The notes beneath the pieces are model-generated. The model saw nothing but the letters and a program-made list of their open reading frames with translations, made no database searches and was not told where the DNA came from. 64,000 nucleotides of DNA from Ptiloglossa arizonensis (Eukaryota > Arthropoda > Insecta > Hymenoptera > Colletidae): NCBI RefSeq assembly GCF_051014685.1, contig NC_135055.1, forward strand, positions 17,348,001 to 17,412,000. Direction: 5' to 3'. A program made the position numbers and the translations under genes. Position 1 is the first letter of the stretch. Each line of letters begins with the position of its first letter. Shown piece by piece: positions 51,161 through 63,263 of the stretch.

Positions 51161-54100
51161 GTAGGTGCCGCGCCACGCACGAAAGGAAAATCGAATTATC
51201 GACCAGAAATATTCGGTTTAGAATAAAATGGTATTAGACATTTTTGTTCCTTTTGTAGAGCACATCGAGCCGATAGGATTTTTTTCTCGATATTTCCGCC
51301 CGTTAACCTTTATCTCGCGAATAAGTGCAAAAGTGTTTGTTTTTTTAACAGTTCCTCGAGACATACAATTTTTAAAAGTTGCGTTTCCGTGTTCGACCCT
51401 CTCCCGAATCCTCGAGCAGCGCCTCGTCTTCGAGTTCTCGGGGCCCCGATCGCAAAAGGAAGTCAACGTGTTTCCGACTGCTACGCCAAGTGTAGAAATT
51501 GTCTAGGTCGATTAAGTAAATAAAATTTATTTATTGAATAGTGGCAAACACCAGTGTTGACGCGGACAAGTAGTCACGAACTTCTGAACACTCTGTTGAC
51601 CCAGTGTCTCGCACAGCGCGCACACGAGTATCGTTGCTTTTCTATGCTTATTTCTCAGCTGTCTGCCCCCCTTCCACTCACGAAACGTATTTCGGAGAAA
51701 ATATGCAATCGTGGCGATACCCTGTGTCTACCACCACTCCTCCACTTCCTCCCCTCCCAATTTGAATAAGACGAAGTTCTGAGATTACGACCACGTTCAT
51801 AACCGAAACGAAAAAATTGTATTACGCGCGCCATTATACCTATCGTAGGGGAAGGGGACGGGTGAGATGACAAAGAGGAGGAAGAGAATGATAAAGAGAA
51901 CGACTCTATCCCAATCTCTATTGCCAACAGCTCAGCTTCTTCTACGTCTTTCGAGGATTCTGCCTTTAATCTCTCGAGGAACGATTTATTTTGTTTGAAA
52001 CGAAGAGAAATAAAAATCGATATCGCTGTTAAATTAATTATTAACTCGTAATACCCGATCAGACTTGCAACGCTTTCATCGCGTCGTGTACCATTGATCG
52101 TAGCGATGAATTTAAATAACGGTAACCGGAGAAACTGTGCAACATCCGAAAGCAATATTTCTTCGCCATTTTTAAATCGCGGCCCGGCCACGTAATCCGA
52201 CGCGTCTCGATTTCGACGCCGAGCCGAGAGACTGACAATTAATTCGGGCGGATGAAGAATTCATTCGTCACGAGGCAGGGTGGGGGGAAGGTGGGCGGGA
52301 TTATCGATCCCGCGAAGCAATTACGCAAGGATCTCGATTAACCGCGGAGCCTCTGTCAACTTTTCCTAATCTGTTTTCCCGGCTGCGTTTCGTTTCGAAC
52401 AAAATAAATCACCCGGCCGCGAAAATTCATTGTTTCCGTATCGACATCCACGCGTATTCAAGACAGCCTCCGAGAGGAGTGGGGGTGTGGGTGGGCGGTA
52501 CAACGGCGCACGAATCGAAGAAATAAAATTTTCAAACGTCTCGTTTCAATTTACTAGAACGCATCGATCCGGCTCGTCTCGCGTTTCTCTCGCGAAACGC
52601 CCGTTGTTGCATCGCGAGCTCACACAGCACACAAACGTTCGCGTCCGTTCTCATCCATCGTGTATATCCACGTACGAACCTCAAAAGCGTCGTGACTGCT
52701 TGTCAGTCCTGACGTTGGCGGCGCCGATTACTCGGTTTTCTTTTTTGTCTTTTTTTCCCATTTTCCAGTTTTGTTTATTTTTTTTTTCTTTTCATTTTTT
52801 CTTTTATTTTATTTTTTTTTTGGCACGATTCCATTCGGCACGCTCGATCACGCACCCGCATCCGCCCCCGGGTTTGTTAATAACGAATCTCTTCGAGGTT
52901 GGGGCCACGAGGGGGTAACGATTTATTCCACGCAGGGGGCGCGGAGAAAATAACGGAACCGTGGGGAGAGTTTCCGTAGAGAAATGTACATTTTTCGGAA
53001 GGTCTTTATAAATTACTCCTGCGCTACACGATAAGAGGAACGAGTCGATGGTGGTGGGGGGAAGTATCTTTTCCACGCCCCTACGCGATATAAGCAGCGC
53101 GTGGTGTTTCTTTACGATAAATCGATAAATCGTCCCCCTCTCGTGGCACCGTCCTCGCGTCAACCCCCTCCCGTTTACCCGTGTACATTGTAATCGTGTA
53201 TATTATGCGTACACAAGATCGTTTCGTCCTCGAAATTCGTGAAAAACACTCGCTGTACAACGTCGTATCCGTAATTAATAATAAACCGTCGATCGTGTCA
53301 AAATACGACTGTGGGTCTCTCGCGCGGCTACGCACTCGTCTATGTGTGGCATTCTTAACTGCCGTGAACTAACGTCAACGCGTACACCTCGCTATCGACG
53401 AATCGTTAGGTGAAACTCTCGCGTGAGTTCACCGATCGTCGAACAGTTCGGTCGTCGCGTCTCTACGATACAAGGGGGGTTTCGACGTACCCCCCCTCAC
53501 CCTCACGGGACATCATTCCCGTTTGATCTTCGTCGACACCTAGCCCTCCTAGTCGTAGAAAACGTCTGGAAAATTGTGGTCACCGTGTCCCTCCACCACG
53601 TATCTCGATTAACTATTAAACCGATGATCCTGCCCGGATACGAAGATCGGTTGACGATCCTCCGGGAAGCGTTCTCGAAATTTTGTACTTTGTCCAATGG
53701 ATAGCTGGATCGAACCAACCGCTCGAAGAGGCTCTGGAGAGGCTGTCGTCTCGATCATCGTTCGTAAACCCCGCGGAAGACGAAAATTCATCCTAGGCCC
53801 TTGTCTACGTTCACGGTTGGTAAAAAGTCTCTGATCGCAATCTCTCGTTGTTGATACAGGTTCGTCGAATCCTCTTGGCCCCGACGAATCCTCAGCCTGG
53901 TGTCCTATCGGGTATCGGTGGCACTCGATGAGAATTACACGCGACAATGGACACTGTTGCTACCCCTCGAACCTGTTCCTCGCAGCAACGTTGACACCTC
54001 CTACGGAGAGGTAGCTTTCTCAGAATCGATCGCGAGAGGACCGGTGATTTAGGCCGTGAATATCACCGAGCCTCCCTCCACACCGGCGCTAAACCGTTTG

Positions 54101-54534
54101 ACTACGTTAGGCTAGCTCTTGGCAGTGATCACTATGTTGCTTTTTTGGTCCGAGTCTAATCACACGCTTCGCGGTCGATCGATTTACCATCTCTCCCTTC
54201 GATCTCGCGTCGATCGTACGTTTCGTAACCTGGACTCGCGAGGCTAGTCTTCTCTGGATCGAATCTCGGGGACGAGACATCGGTCGTCAGGGACAACGCG
54301 AGCGTGGATGGAGTTATTGTCTTCGATCGTTTTCCCAGCAGACCCCGTGAAACCGTTCTCGAATTCGTTTTCGATATGTTTGACCGGGTGAACGTCTTTC
54401 GAAGTTCGTGCTGGACCGTGATGACATTCGATCGAACTTCCGATCGGAGCTTCGCTCGCCCGGTTCGGTTTCTATCCGTTGTTCGCAATCGATCCTCTCT
54501 CCCACGTGTCGCTTTCCACACGTCACGATCTCCA

Positions 54535-54800
54535 ACGTTCCCCGTTCTCGATTCCCAACGTTTCGGTTTTCGATCTTCAACCATAGTTTCGGTTCTCGAT
54601 TTTCAACGTTCACGTTCTCGATCCCCGTCCCCCAACGTTTCGATTCACGATTTCCAACGTTCACTTTCTCGATTCCCCAACGTTTCGGTTCTCAATTTCC
54701 AACGTTTCGGTTCTCGATTCCCCTGATACGTTTATTCCTCCATTTCCAATATTCTCGTTTTTCGATTTCCAACGTTCTCGTTCCTCGATTTGGAAACCTT
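54535..54800. repeat. Degenerate 26-28 bp repeats (ttctcgatttccaacgtt)
   Basis: Units around ttctcgatttccaacgtttcg recur about ten times. Open frames on both strands over 54156-54995 (rich in FSI, RFP and SRSP) are translations of this periodic sequence. Confidence 0.75.
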
Positions 54801-55130
54801 CTCGTCCTCGATTTGAAAACGTTCCACCCCCACTCCCGACTGTCACGGTGTAGGGGGGTGTTGCTCCTTCCGCGATTCTCGTTCCACGATGGTCCTTCCT
54901 CTCTGTTACGGTGGGTCCTGTTCGTTAATTCAGATTCACGCGAATCCCGCGGTCCAACGGGACCCGGGTTGGCACACGCTCCAGCGCGAGGCTAGTCCAC
55001 GGCTGTCGCTGGATGGATCGCGAACCGATCGACACCGTCACGTGAACGATTCGATCGATGATCCGACGTCGCCGTAGGCGTCGGCCTGGCCGCGTTGCGG
55101 TCGACACGCGCGCCCCGACGACTACATATG

Positions 55131-56451
55131 CTATAAGCAGGTCTCCTTCTGGTCGACCACGTTCACGACCAGGGAGGCTTGGGTGGGCAGCTCCTTCTGG
55201 ACGGGCACACCTGTCGGCACCTCCTCGAGTATTGGTCAAAGGGTCGTGGTCCTCGATACTGCCGCCGAGGGCGGGGGTGGCGGTGGGGGCGGCGATATCA
55301 CCACGTCCGGCTCACCCGCCAGGTCGCAGTCGAATCTCCAGAGAATACTCTCAGGGTGGTCACCTCCTGTGGATTTCAGTTATTTTTGCCAGGGTGAATT
55401 ATCACAGCGGAAGAAAATATTGAGAATCTACCTGCTACGACCGTTTCTTCGTTTTATCTCTTTTATATATCGCAGAGCATCGTTTCGTGGAGCGAAAGCA
55501 ATAAGCGATTTTATGAAATTTACGAAATGATCTCATTTTTCAATCGTCTTGCGCGTAATTCTATTTTTCACGTAACTGGTGTATTTGCATTGGAATCGAA
55601 GGTAAGATTTCTTTTTTTTGTCATTTATTTGTTCTGGAGTCGATTGTACATTTTGGAAAAGGTCACAAATTTAAGGATCGAATAAGGGTTAAGTAAAGAC
55701 CTAACCCAGACCAACGAAAGTGTCTTCTTTAATTAACTGGGTAAATTTAAATACTGTGTCGAACTCATCGTATGTAAAAATAACGTAATAGTGAAAATGT
55801 TGAGAGAAAGAAGTGGCAATTTACCATTTGTTAAATACCCATATGTATAAATATAATTATACCCGTATATATTTTTTTCTATGAGTATTTTATTAACCTA
55901 TGAATATAGGTTTCTTTTTTGACATATTTTCATATGTATATTAGGTTGTTCGGAAAGTGATTTCGTTTTCCAAAGTAGAGAATATATAATTTAATAAAAT
56001 GTTTATACTCTCTAAAAAACCGTGTTTCATTTTCACCAAAAAAAACGAAATGACTTTCCGAACAACCCAATATAAATATAGGTTTGTTCTTCGACGTTGA
56101 AAGTACTCCCAAAAAAAAGGAAAGAAAAAAAGAAAAAAAGCCCCACTGACCTTGACCCAAGATGATGCTTGAAGAACCCCGTCTCTGCCTCGGTGGGGGT
56201 GGTTGGTGCTTGTGCGTATGGCTGTGATTGTGACTGTGTGAATGTGAGTGGCAGTGTATGTGACGCGTGTGCGTGGGCGTGGCTTTGCACGGTGGCGGTT
56301 GCTGTTGTTGCTGTTGCTGCTGCTGTTGCTGCGGCTGCTGAGGACGAAGATGAGGACGAGGCCTGTGCTAGGTGTTCCCGCCACGGGCCGCCGCTACTTG
56401 ATCGAAGCTCAATGATTTCTTCATCTCCGTCATCGACAACGCACCACCTTC
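55131..56451 (-). CDS. Candidate 3' exons with two in-frame stops (possible readthrough)
   Basis: Two exons are proposed on the minus strand: 56451-56151 (acceptor ctctcagcag, donor CAAG|GTCAGT) and 55366 to the stop at 55133-55131 (acceptor atccacag). In the frame that crosses the splice in phase 1, the chain reads 27 residues (EGGALSMTEMKKSLSFDQV, then AAARGGNT), TAG at 56370-56368, then a P/Q/H-rich part with 11 glutamines and HSHSHSHNHSHTHKH, QRRGSSSIILGQ, across the splice to GGDHPESILWRFDCDLAGEP, eight prolines and SRTTTL, TGA at 55238-55236, then 34 residues ending SLVVNVVDQKETCL and TAG. The final ETCL fits a class I PDZ ligand. A stop-free alternative frame in the first exon (DDGDEEIIELRS onward) would hit TGA right after the splice. 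I do not recognise the gene, and upstream exons were not found. Pseudogene decay is the main alternative. Confidence 0.4.
55941..56070. mobile_element. Mariner-type MITE, 130 bp
   Basis: TTAGGTTGTTCGGAAAGTGA at the left end mirrors the right end (complement TTGGGTTGTTCGGAAAGTCA), with TA on both sides (55939-55940 and 56071-56072). It shares its termini and the inner cgtgtttcat/tataaac core with the element at 6726-6963, so they belong to one family. It has no coding capacity and sits in the intron between the two candidate readthrough exons. Confidence 0.88.
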
Positions 56452-57049
56452 CTGCTGAGAGAGAGCAGACGCAGGTGTTAGCTATATTGGGCGAGGGGTG
56501 GTTCTCCGTGAACAACCCCCCACCCCGTCGTACTTAGACCCGGAGAACGTGGCCGCGGGCGAGGGAGTTATTAAAACTTCCAGTTCGGGGTCGTTAAAAG
56601 TTGTCGGGGAAGTTTTTAAAATTCTCGTAAAGGAGTTATCGCCGGGTCACGTGGCGCTGTGTTCCCGAATTGATTGTTTCATGGTCGGATCGTTGGCCTC
56701 GATCGTCAGATATTTCGAGAACCGACTGGAATTCATCGTCAGAAGACCTTCGTTTCGTTCACGCGCACCTTTCGCGCGTCTCTCGGTTCGTTCCCCCTTG
56801 GAATTTTCCCGCCATTCGGGATATACGTGGCACGCACAGGGTGAGTCGATGGGAACGCTTATCGAAAGTCCATCGTTCGTCGATTCGATCGAGAATAGTT
56901 TCGTGCGAGTATTATCGTATTTCGGGAGACTGGAACGATTGGGTTTTTAAGAGTTCTTGGTTTCCATTTTGGGAGATATTACATGACCTTGAGTTTTTTA
57001 AATTCGAGCGTATATTTCTTTCAGGGCTGTTCGGACGATCGATGGTTGC

Positions 57050-57350
57050 AAGGCAAGCTTCAGTTCACTTTCAAAAATAGTGTCGTTAGAAATATTTATA
57101 GTCACTTTGGTATCTTTGAAAATGCGAGACGCGAAAGATATATTGTTTGAACGATTAATAAGACAACCTTGAGTTGACTTTCAAAGATAGTGTCATTTGG
57201 TAAGGCAAGCTTCAGTTTACATTCAAAAATAGTGTCGTTAGAAATACTCGAAGTTACTTTGATATCTTTGAAAATGCAGACACGAAAGATATATTGTTTC
57301 AACGATTAATAAGGCGACCTTGAGTAGACTCTCAAAGATAGTGACGTTTG
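57050..57350. repeat. 152-bp tandem duplication
   Basis: aaggcaagcttcagttcact and the following sequence (aaaaatagtgtcgttagaaa, cgaaagatatattgtttgaa) occur at 57050 and 57202 with moderate divergence. Confidence 0.88.
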
Positions 57351-60300
57351 AAAAACACAAGGTCACCTTGTTATCTCCAAAAATATAACACAGAGAATTA
57401 ATAAGGTATTTGTACGACGAGCCCCCTTGATTATCAAACGTTACTCGATCGAAGTTATAAACATCGAGTTACTTTGAATAACAGTTCTCATTGACTCACT
57501 CAGTATTGATTCACCGTCTGTTCAGCTACGTCACTTTTCGGAAAGAAAGAAGACCTGTGCGCGACGAAAATACACGGATGACTCGAATTTCGATAAAATA
57601 TCGAATGGAGCACTCCTCGTCGAGGATTCGATGGATCTTTTTTCTTCAGAAAAAAGAGTCACGCGTTTTAATGGGATTTCGTCGTATTTCAAAACGTTAC
57701 GAAACGTTTCGACTTGTTGGCCACAAAGGTTGCCGGGTCTGTATCTAAACCGAGCGATTCAATATTGAACTTTTGTACCAAAAATTGTTCGATCTCTCGT
57801 TGCTTTTGGGTAACATGCAATGGCTACAGTATTTCAAATTGCTGCGCGGTTTTGATCGAGGAAACTTTCGTGAGACGCTTTGGACGAAATTCTGTACAAG
57901 TACTGCAAATGTACAGATATACAATTTCATTCGCCACGATTTTGAAAAACTTCAAAACGCGTCGATGTATATTTCGTTCGAAAAGAGAAAATCCAGACAT
58001 TTCAGTCGTTTAACTACGTACCTTCCCTTACTCCAACAGTCAAACTAATACGTTTACGATTGAAAAGAATCTCCAATATTTCACACTGCCCCTATTTAAT
58101 ATAATTCTATTACGTTCTAAGAACTATTAAATAAAATCCAATCAACCTTCAACTTTATTTTTATTCTTCTCAAAAATAAAATACATCCTCCCCCAAAGCT
58201 TTGTAACGAACTAAAGCTACTTGTCCCATACATCGACTCGGTTAAAATAATTCTATCGCTTTTCTGTACACAATTCCTGTTACTCTCACATTTTCCCAAT
58301 AACGAAACATCCTCTCTCGAGATTACCACCGATCGGATCGTTACACGTTACAACCGTAACGCGAAGAAAAAAAAAGAAAAAAGAAAAAGAAGCACAAACA
58401 AGGCCCCGTGAACGCGCAAGGTTGCGTTATCGCAAAACCCCATCCAACCGAGGCTATCTATCCCAGACTATCGTCTGAAGTGGCGTCGAATACCTCCGTT
58501 TCCATCGAGGCGGATCGATACGCAAATCGAAGGCGGAGAAACATCGTTTACGCGTACCGGGGAAGTTTGGAATACCGCGGTACATTTTCCACGGCCATTG
58601 TCTGACATCGGCAGTCGTCGTTTCGAAACACCGATCAAAGCATCGAAAGGGAAACGAGTGGAATTCGAAGAGGGTGTGTCGAGACGAGACCGAGATACTA
58701 CGATCTCACCCTTTCTTCTCCTCCGAAGGTGGAATACGATCTCGTGGCGGTGCCACCGGGACGAGGGGTGCCGTATTCGTCGATGAAATTCGATTGAGTC
58801 GCTAATCCTGACCCACCCCGAACTGTAATTAAACTTTAACCGTCGCGTGGGGGGAAACGGTGCGAATGGTGGGGCTACGAGTGTCATACGGTTCGTTTCG
58901 AACGAGATAGCCGAGAAGGAGGGAGTATTATCGCGCCAATCCCGCAGGAATTCCTCCCGAAGTTAGTTCTGTATGATATTTTCCACCGAGTTCCCCCCGG
59001 GCGAGAAAATTCACGAGACTCGAACGCGAAAAAGTTCCGATAACTCGTTTCGACCATTGGTCGTTTCGCGCGACGTTTCTCGATCATACCACAGGTCGGG
59101 ATGGTACTTTCCAACGACTCTGAACGTTGTAACACGGTGTTGTTCGAACTTCGATATTGGAGCAATAATTGTTTTTTCGAATCGTCGAAATCGACAGTGT
59201 TACACACACGGGATGGATTCGTATTTGAACGGGTATTGTTTAAGTCACCATTAACACAACAGGTATTACAGGTATTGTTTAAGTCACCATTGTTCAGACT
59301 TATCAGAGAATTTTTAAAGTTAAGCAAGTTTTGATTGGTTGTATTCTTCGATGTTATTGATTTGTTGAAAATGTTCTTTTTCTCAAAGTCACCTTGAGTC
59401 TTAAAGTCAAAAGTATACAGTTGAGAAAAAGCGAAAGCGAGCTTAATTTTGAATGGAAAGAAACATTGTTTGGATATTTTTAGTAACTATTTACACAGTA
59501 GACTGAATTCGGCCGATCAACTTTGTTGGAAATATTTCTTTGGTAGATTTAAAAAATGATGCAACTTAAAGGATATACTATCTATACGTATAACATCAAT
59601 ATAAAACGAATTTTATACTTTTTACCGAAGTAAGAAAATATTGGAAAGTATTTCAGTATTTTCGACACACGGCGTGACTATCGAGCAACAAATTAACCGT
59701 TTGATGATCCTACACTCTCTTTACCCATTCAGAGAAACTCCACCCGTACAATCTCGCATATCACCAAATCGTAAAGTAACAAATTACACAATTCGACATC
59801 TACTAAACATTTCCTTCCTACTGTAAGATTTCCCCGAATTAGATTCGTACGTATTCCTATTCGAATTCAAATATTTCCCTCCTTAATTAACCGTCGTGTT
59901 CCTTTACAGTGAAATTCCTGGAAATCCCTCGACGAGATAATACGTTGGAAAATGTTATCGCGAGAGAACGAATGTCAAAATTTCCCATTCTAGCTGGAAT
60001 ATCGGCGATCGTTTCTTTCGGTGTTCTGACCACGCGGTCTAGAAATTCCGTTGGCTCTGTACACGTGAACCAGGGCTCGAGAATGTGACGCAGCCTGGAA
60101 AAATCACTTCCGCCGCGATCAGGAGCGCCATTCACGGGAGTTTCGACACCACTGGATCGCTTTGGGGTCGACCACATTCCCTTTCCAATCTTGTTTAACG
60201 AACACTCTATTCTCTCGCGAACCTAACCGCCAGGACCGATATTTGCCGAAGGTGTAACGACAAGTAGCCTCTCCACCCTTATTCTCGTGGAACTGGATCG

Positions 60301-60714
60301 AATCAAATTTTACGAGTTACTTGACGCCGCGATATCGCAGCGATACGAAAAAACGGTACGCTGAAATTTTTATGCAAATGGAATTTGTTCGCTGCGCACG
60401 GCTGCACGGATCGAAGAACCGAGTCGTTTTCGGTTGGCCCGCCCCGTATGAAAAATCCCTTGAAGAAGAATACAGTTTTACAGGCACGCTTCGAACTTCG
60501 AAAGGGTTTTAATAAACGCGGGACCTGTAAACTTACCGTGCTCTTACAGTCGCTCCCGTAGCTTCCAGGGGGTTTGTTTATTGAAAATTTTTTACGTCGG
60601 ATACTTGGACAACTATCGATCGAGAATCTAAAAATTCACATTTCCTTTCTTTTTCTACACAACCGATTCAAAACTGTAGAATTACTTCTGCGATTCACTT
60701 TCGAAATAGTTTGA

Positions 60715-60935
60715 AATTTAATTATCCATTTTAAACGCACGGATGTTTTTTCAAGTTGAAAATAAAATTGAGAAAAATTATTTCGCGTGTTTCCCGGGGA
60801 ATAAATTCAAATTTAATGCCCAACCCTTTAATCGCGCGGGTCTTTTTGTTTTAAAGTTGAAAATAAAATCGAGGAAAGTTATTTTAGGTATTGGCTAGGA
60901 AATAAATTCAAATTTAATATTCGACCCTTGGATTC
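60715..60935. repeat. About 110-bp tandem duplication
   Basis: gttgaaaataaaatcgagga, ggaataaattcaaatttaat and acccttt segments appear in the same order twice. Moderately diverged. Confidence 0.75.
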
Positions 60936-62514
60936 AGAGTTACTTTAAACGTATTTCTATTTAATACTTTGTCTCGTTCGTCGTGTGCAATGGAAATTAG
61001 GGCAAACAGATGTTCCGCGGGATTTTTTTTTATAATTCCACGCTTCGAAGTACGTTCACCTTCCCGATGCATTTTTCGAATGCACCTTTGTACTCTTCGA
61101 TTTCGTTGCCTCTTTCGATAGACTTTTCAGGCTCTTTCACGGCCGATCGATCCCAACGAGATTGGCACCGAACGACGCCCGAGGCGTTCGTCAGAACGAC
61201 GACGAATTTGAAGTGACGTCGTTGGGGAATCGGTATTACGATTGTCCGATAGCAGTTCGTAGCATGCAATCAAGTACGTAACGCGCGTGTACAACTTATG
61301 TATACTTATACTCAGATGTGGTGTACTGCGAATGTAAGCATGTGTAACTGAACTCTGCGCCAATCGTGATTAAACACACACACAGCGGTCGACTCGACTA
61401 GTAGCGATATACTGGACCGTGCCAAAATGCGGAATGCGTACAGGAGGGGTCGTTTGAATCGACCCTTTCGAGTATCTTCGAAACTATACTTTATATCAAT
61501 ATTCGAAATAAAAGTTGCACGGTTTCGGAGAGAAGATAATTTAGTGGAATGAGAATCTTTTCGGATAAAGGTGTAGGGGTCCAAGGCCCAAATTTTAACA
61601 TTGCAAAGTTCTAGTAATGATACAAATATAATGCTTATTAACGATTGAGAGTATATTCTTCGAGCTGAATACAAATATTTATTTATGTAGATTAAAAAAC
61701 CTATGTATTCGATTAAAAAAAAACTTGAAATACCTTCTAGATGTTCTCCAAGAAAACTTGATGCACTATAAATGATTTTTTCTCAAAACCGTATAATTTT
61801 CATTCAAAACATTTTTTTCATATATTGAATATTTTCAAGGATACTCGAAGGGGTTGACTTAAATGACTTATCCTGTATACGGGGTGATACGTTGAAAAAC
61901 AGGATATCTTAATATCTCTGCTATTTTAATCGTTCAGAAGAGCTGGTTTGCAAAGTTGTACGCTTTTGTGAGTGCAATAGATAACTTTGTTATCTTAAAT
62001 AATTGAATGGAATAACGAATATCGAGAATAAAAATTAAGCTAAAATATTTACTTCGTATCTTCTCCAAATTATTCTAACATGGAAGTGACCACCGAAATT
62101 GTGAATAAATATTGATAACTAAATTTACAGAAGACAGAGATCAATCTTCGTTTGAATACGTCTTCGTTTGAAATTAAATAATTCATCCCTGACGAAGTTA
62201 GGGTACACATCTAACCTAGAACCAATCCGTCTACCATATTTACATCCAAGAGGATGAGATGCACGGATCACATGGCAGTGCAAATAGAATTATTCTAGAA
62301 TATCTTGGAAACCATTAGTTCTAGGTCAGATCGTGTTCATTCTCTAAATTCATCGCTATTGTACCGAGCTGAGAAGTTGACCTCTGAAAGGAGTAGCGAC
62401 CCGTATTGGGTCAGACAAAAATTATCCACATTCCCCTTATATTTTCCCTATCCTTTGACCACTACCTTAATCTTTCATATTTCAAGATGTTCTTGACATT
62501 TTCTATTCCATAGC

Positions 62515-62690
62515 ATCGATAATAACAGTAACGTTATTTAAAAGTTTACAAATATAAAGATCCTGGGTTAAGTAGCATTGCTAATAACAGTAACGTTATT
62601 TAAAACTTTACAAATATTAAGGTTCTGGTAACTTCTTAACAACAGTAACGTTATTTAAAAATTTACAAGCACTAAAGCTCGTCCCTTGCA
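62515..62690. repeat. About 62-bp tandem repeat, 3 copies
   Basis: aacagtaacgttatttaaaa followed by ttacaaatat recurs near 62524, 62587 and 62641. The core AACGTT is palindromic. Confidence 0.85.
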
Positions 62691-63016
62691 AGCACTTTAA
62701 AGAAACCTAAGTTGGCCACCATGGTCGTTCAGGTTAGTTAATCCAGAAGTCATCTTTCCAGCTCCCAACTATAGTCAACTCAACGATTCCAAATTCTTTT
62801 TATTTGTACATTTTGCAATATATCTCCTACCTGTTTCGTTATTAACACTCAATGTACACTTCGTCGTACAACTTTTGCTACCATTACTCCAAATAGCAAC
62901 GATATTAAAACGCTATCCGTTTCTAAGTAGACACCTCGTATATTCGTTACTAAGCACGGACCAACAAAAAAGTTTTACCAATAACGCAGAACAGTGTTCA
63001 ATCTAGTTACGATGTA

Positions 63017-63070
63017 TCAAAGAGAGACAGAGAGAAAGAGAGATAGAGAGAGAGAAAGAGAGACAGAACG
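63017..63070. repeat. GA-rich microsatellite
   Basis: agagagacagagagaaagag type simple sequence, imperfect. Confidence 0.9.
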
Positions 63071-63123
63071 AACTGAGACACAAATTACGTAAGATAGACA
63101 GTCAAGTGACAATTTCCACGCAG

Positions 63124-63263
63124 GCACTCTCATTTGCAATACTCCCTTTCTCGTTATTCGGTCGTGGCTTGTATTTTCTCCCCCTTCCGTTCCCACGGTT
63201 CGAAGCTGATGAAGAAATTGTATACATTGTCATTGGGCTTCATGGAGGCTGTGCTTCCTCACG
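63124..63263 (+). CDS. Possible internal exon of an unidentified gene
   Basis: A 140-bp stretch is bounded by ttccacgcag and CACG|GTAATC. One frame is open throughout with coding-like third positions (few A) and reads HSHLQYSLSRYSVVACIFSP onward to LGFMEAVLPHG. It would need two bases from an upstream exon and ends in phase 1. No partner exons were found in the window and I recognise no domain, so it may be a chance open interval. Confidence 0.25.

Larger units (their letters stand above)
42054..55130. other. Repeat-rich intergenic region
   Basis: No gene was recognised. It contains several minisatellites (listed separately), an initiator/YY1-like doublet at 51112-51160, and two long minus-strand frames (50067-50597 and 51655-52191) with no domain I recognise. 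Homopolymer tracts of T and A occur at 49573-49604 and 52741-52825. Confidence 0.5.
56452..63123. other. No recognised gene; repeats and isolated ORFs
   Basis: Upstream exons of the minus-strand gene ending at 55131 would be expected here, but none could be identified by eye. The best isolated frame is - 60177-59887, ATG-led, 96 codons (MWSTPKRSSGVETPVNGAPD onward), without a recognisable domain. Other content is the tandem duplications listed separately and a short repeat of attgtttaagtcaccatt near 59236 and 59274. Confidence 0.45.

Noticed and set aside
54156..54995. Several frames of 116-195 codons on both strands
   Set aside because: All run through the ttctcgatttccaacgtt repeat; simultaneous openness on both strands reflects periodic sequence, not coding.
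55183..55530. Plus-strand frame with a polyglycine run (AAEGGGGGGGGDIT)
   Set aside because: It is antisense to the polyproline segment of the minus-strand exon, which has proper splice sites and a better composition; kept only as an alternative strand reading.
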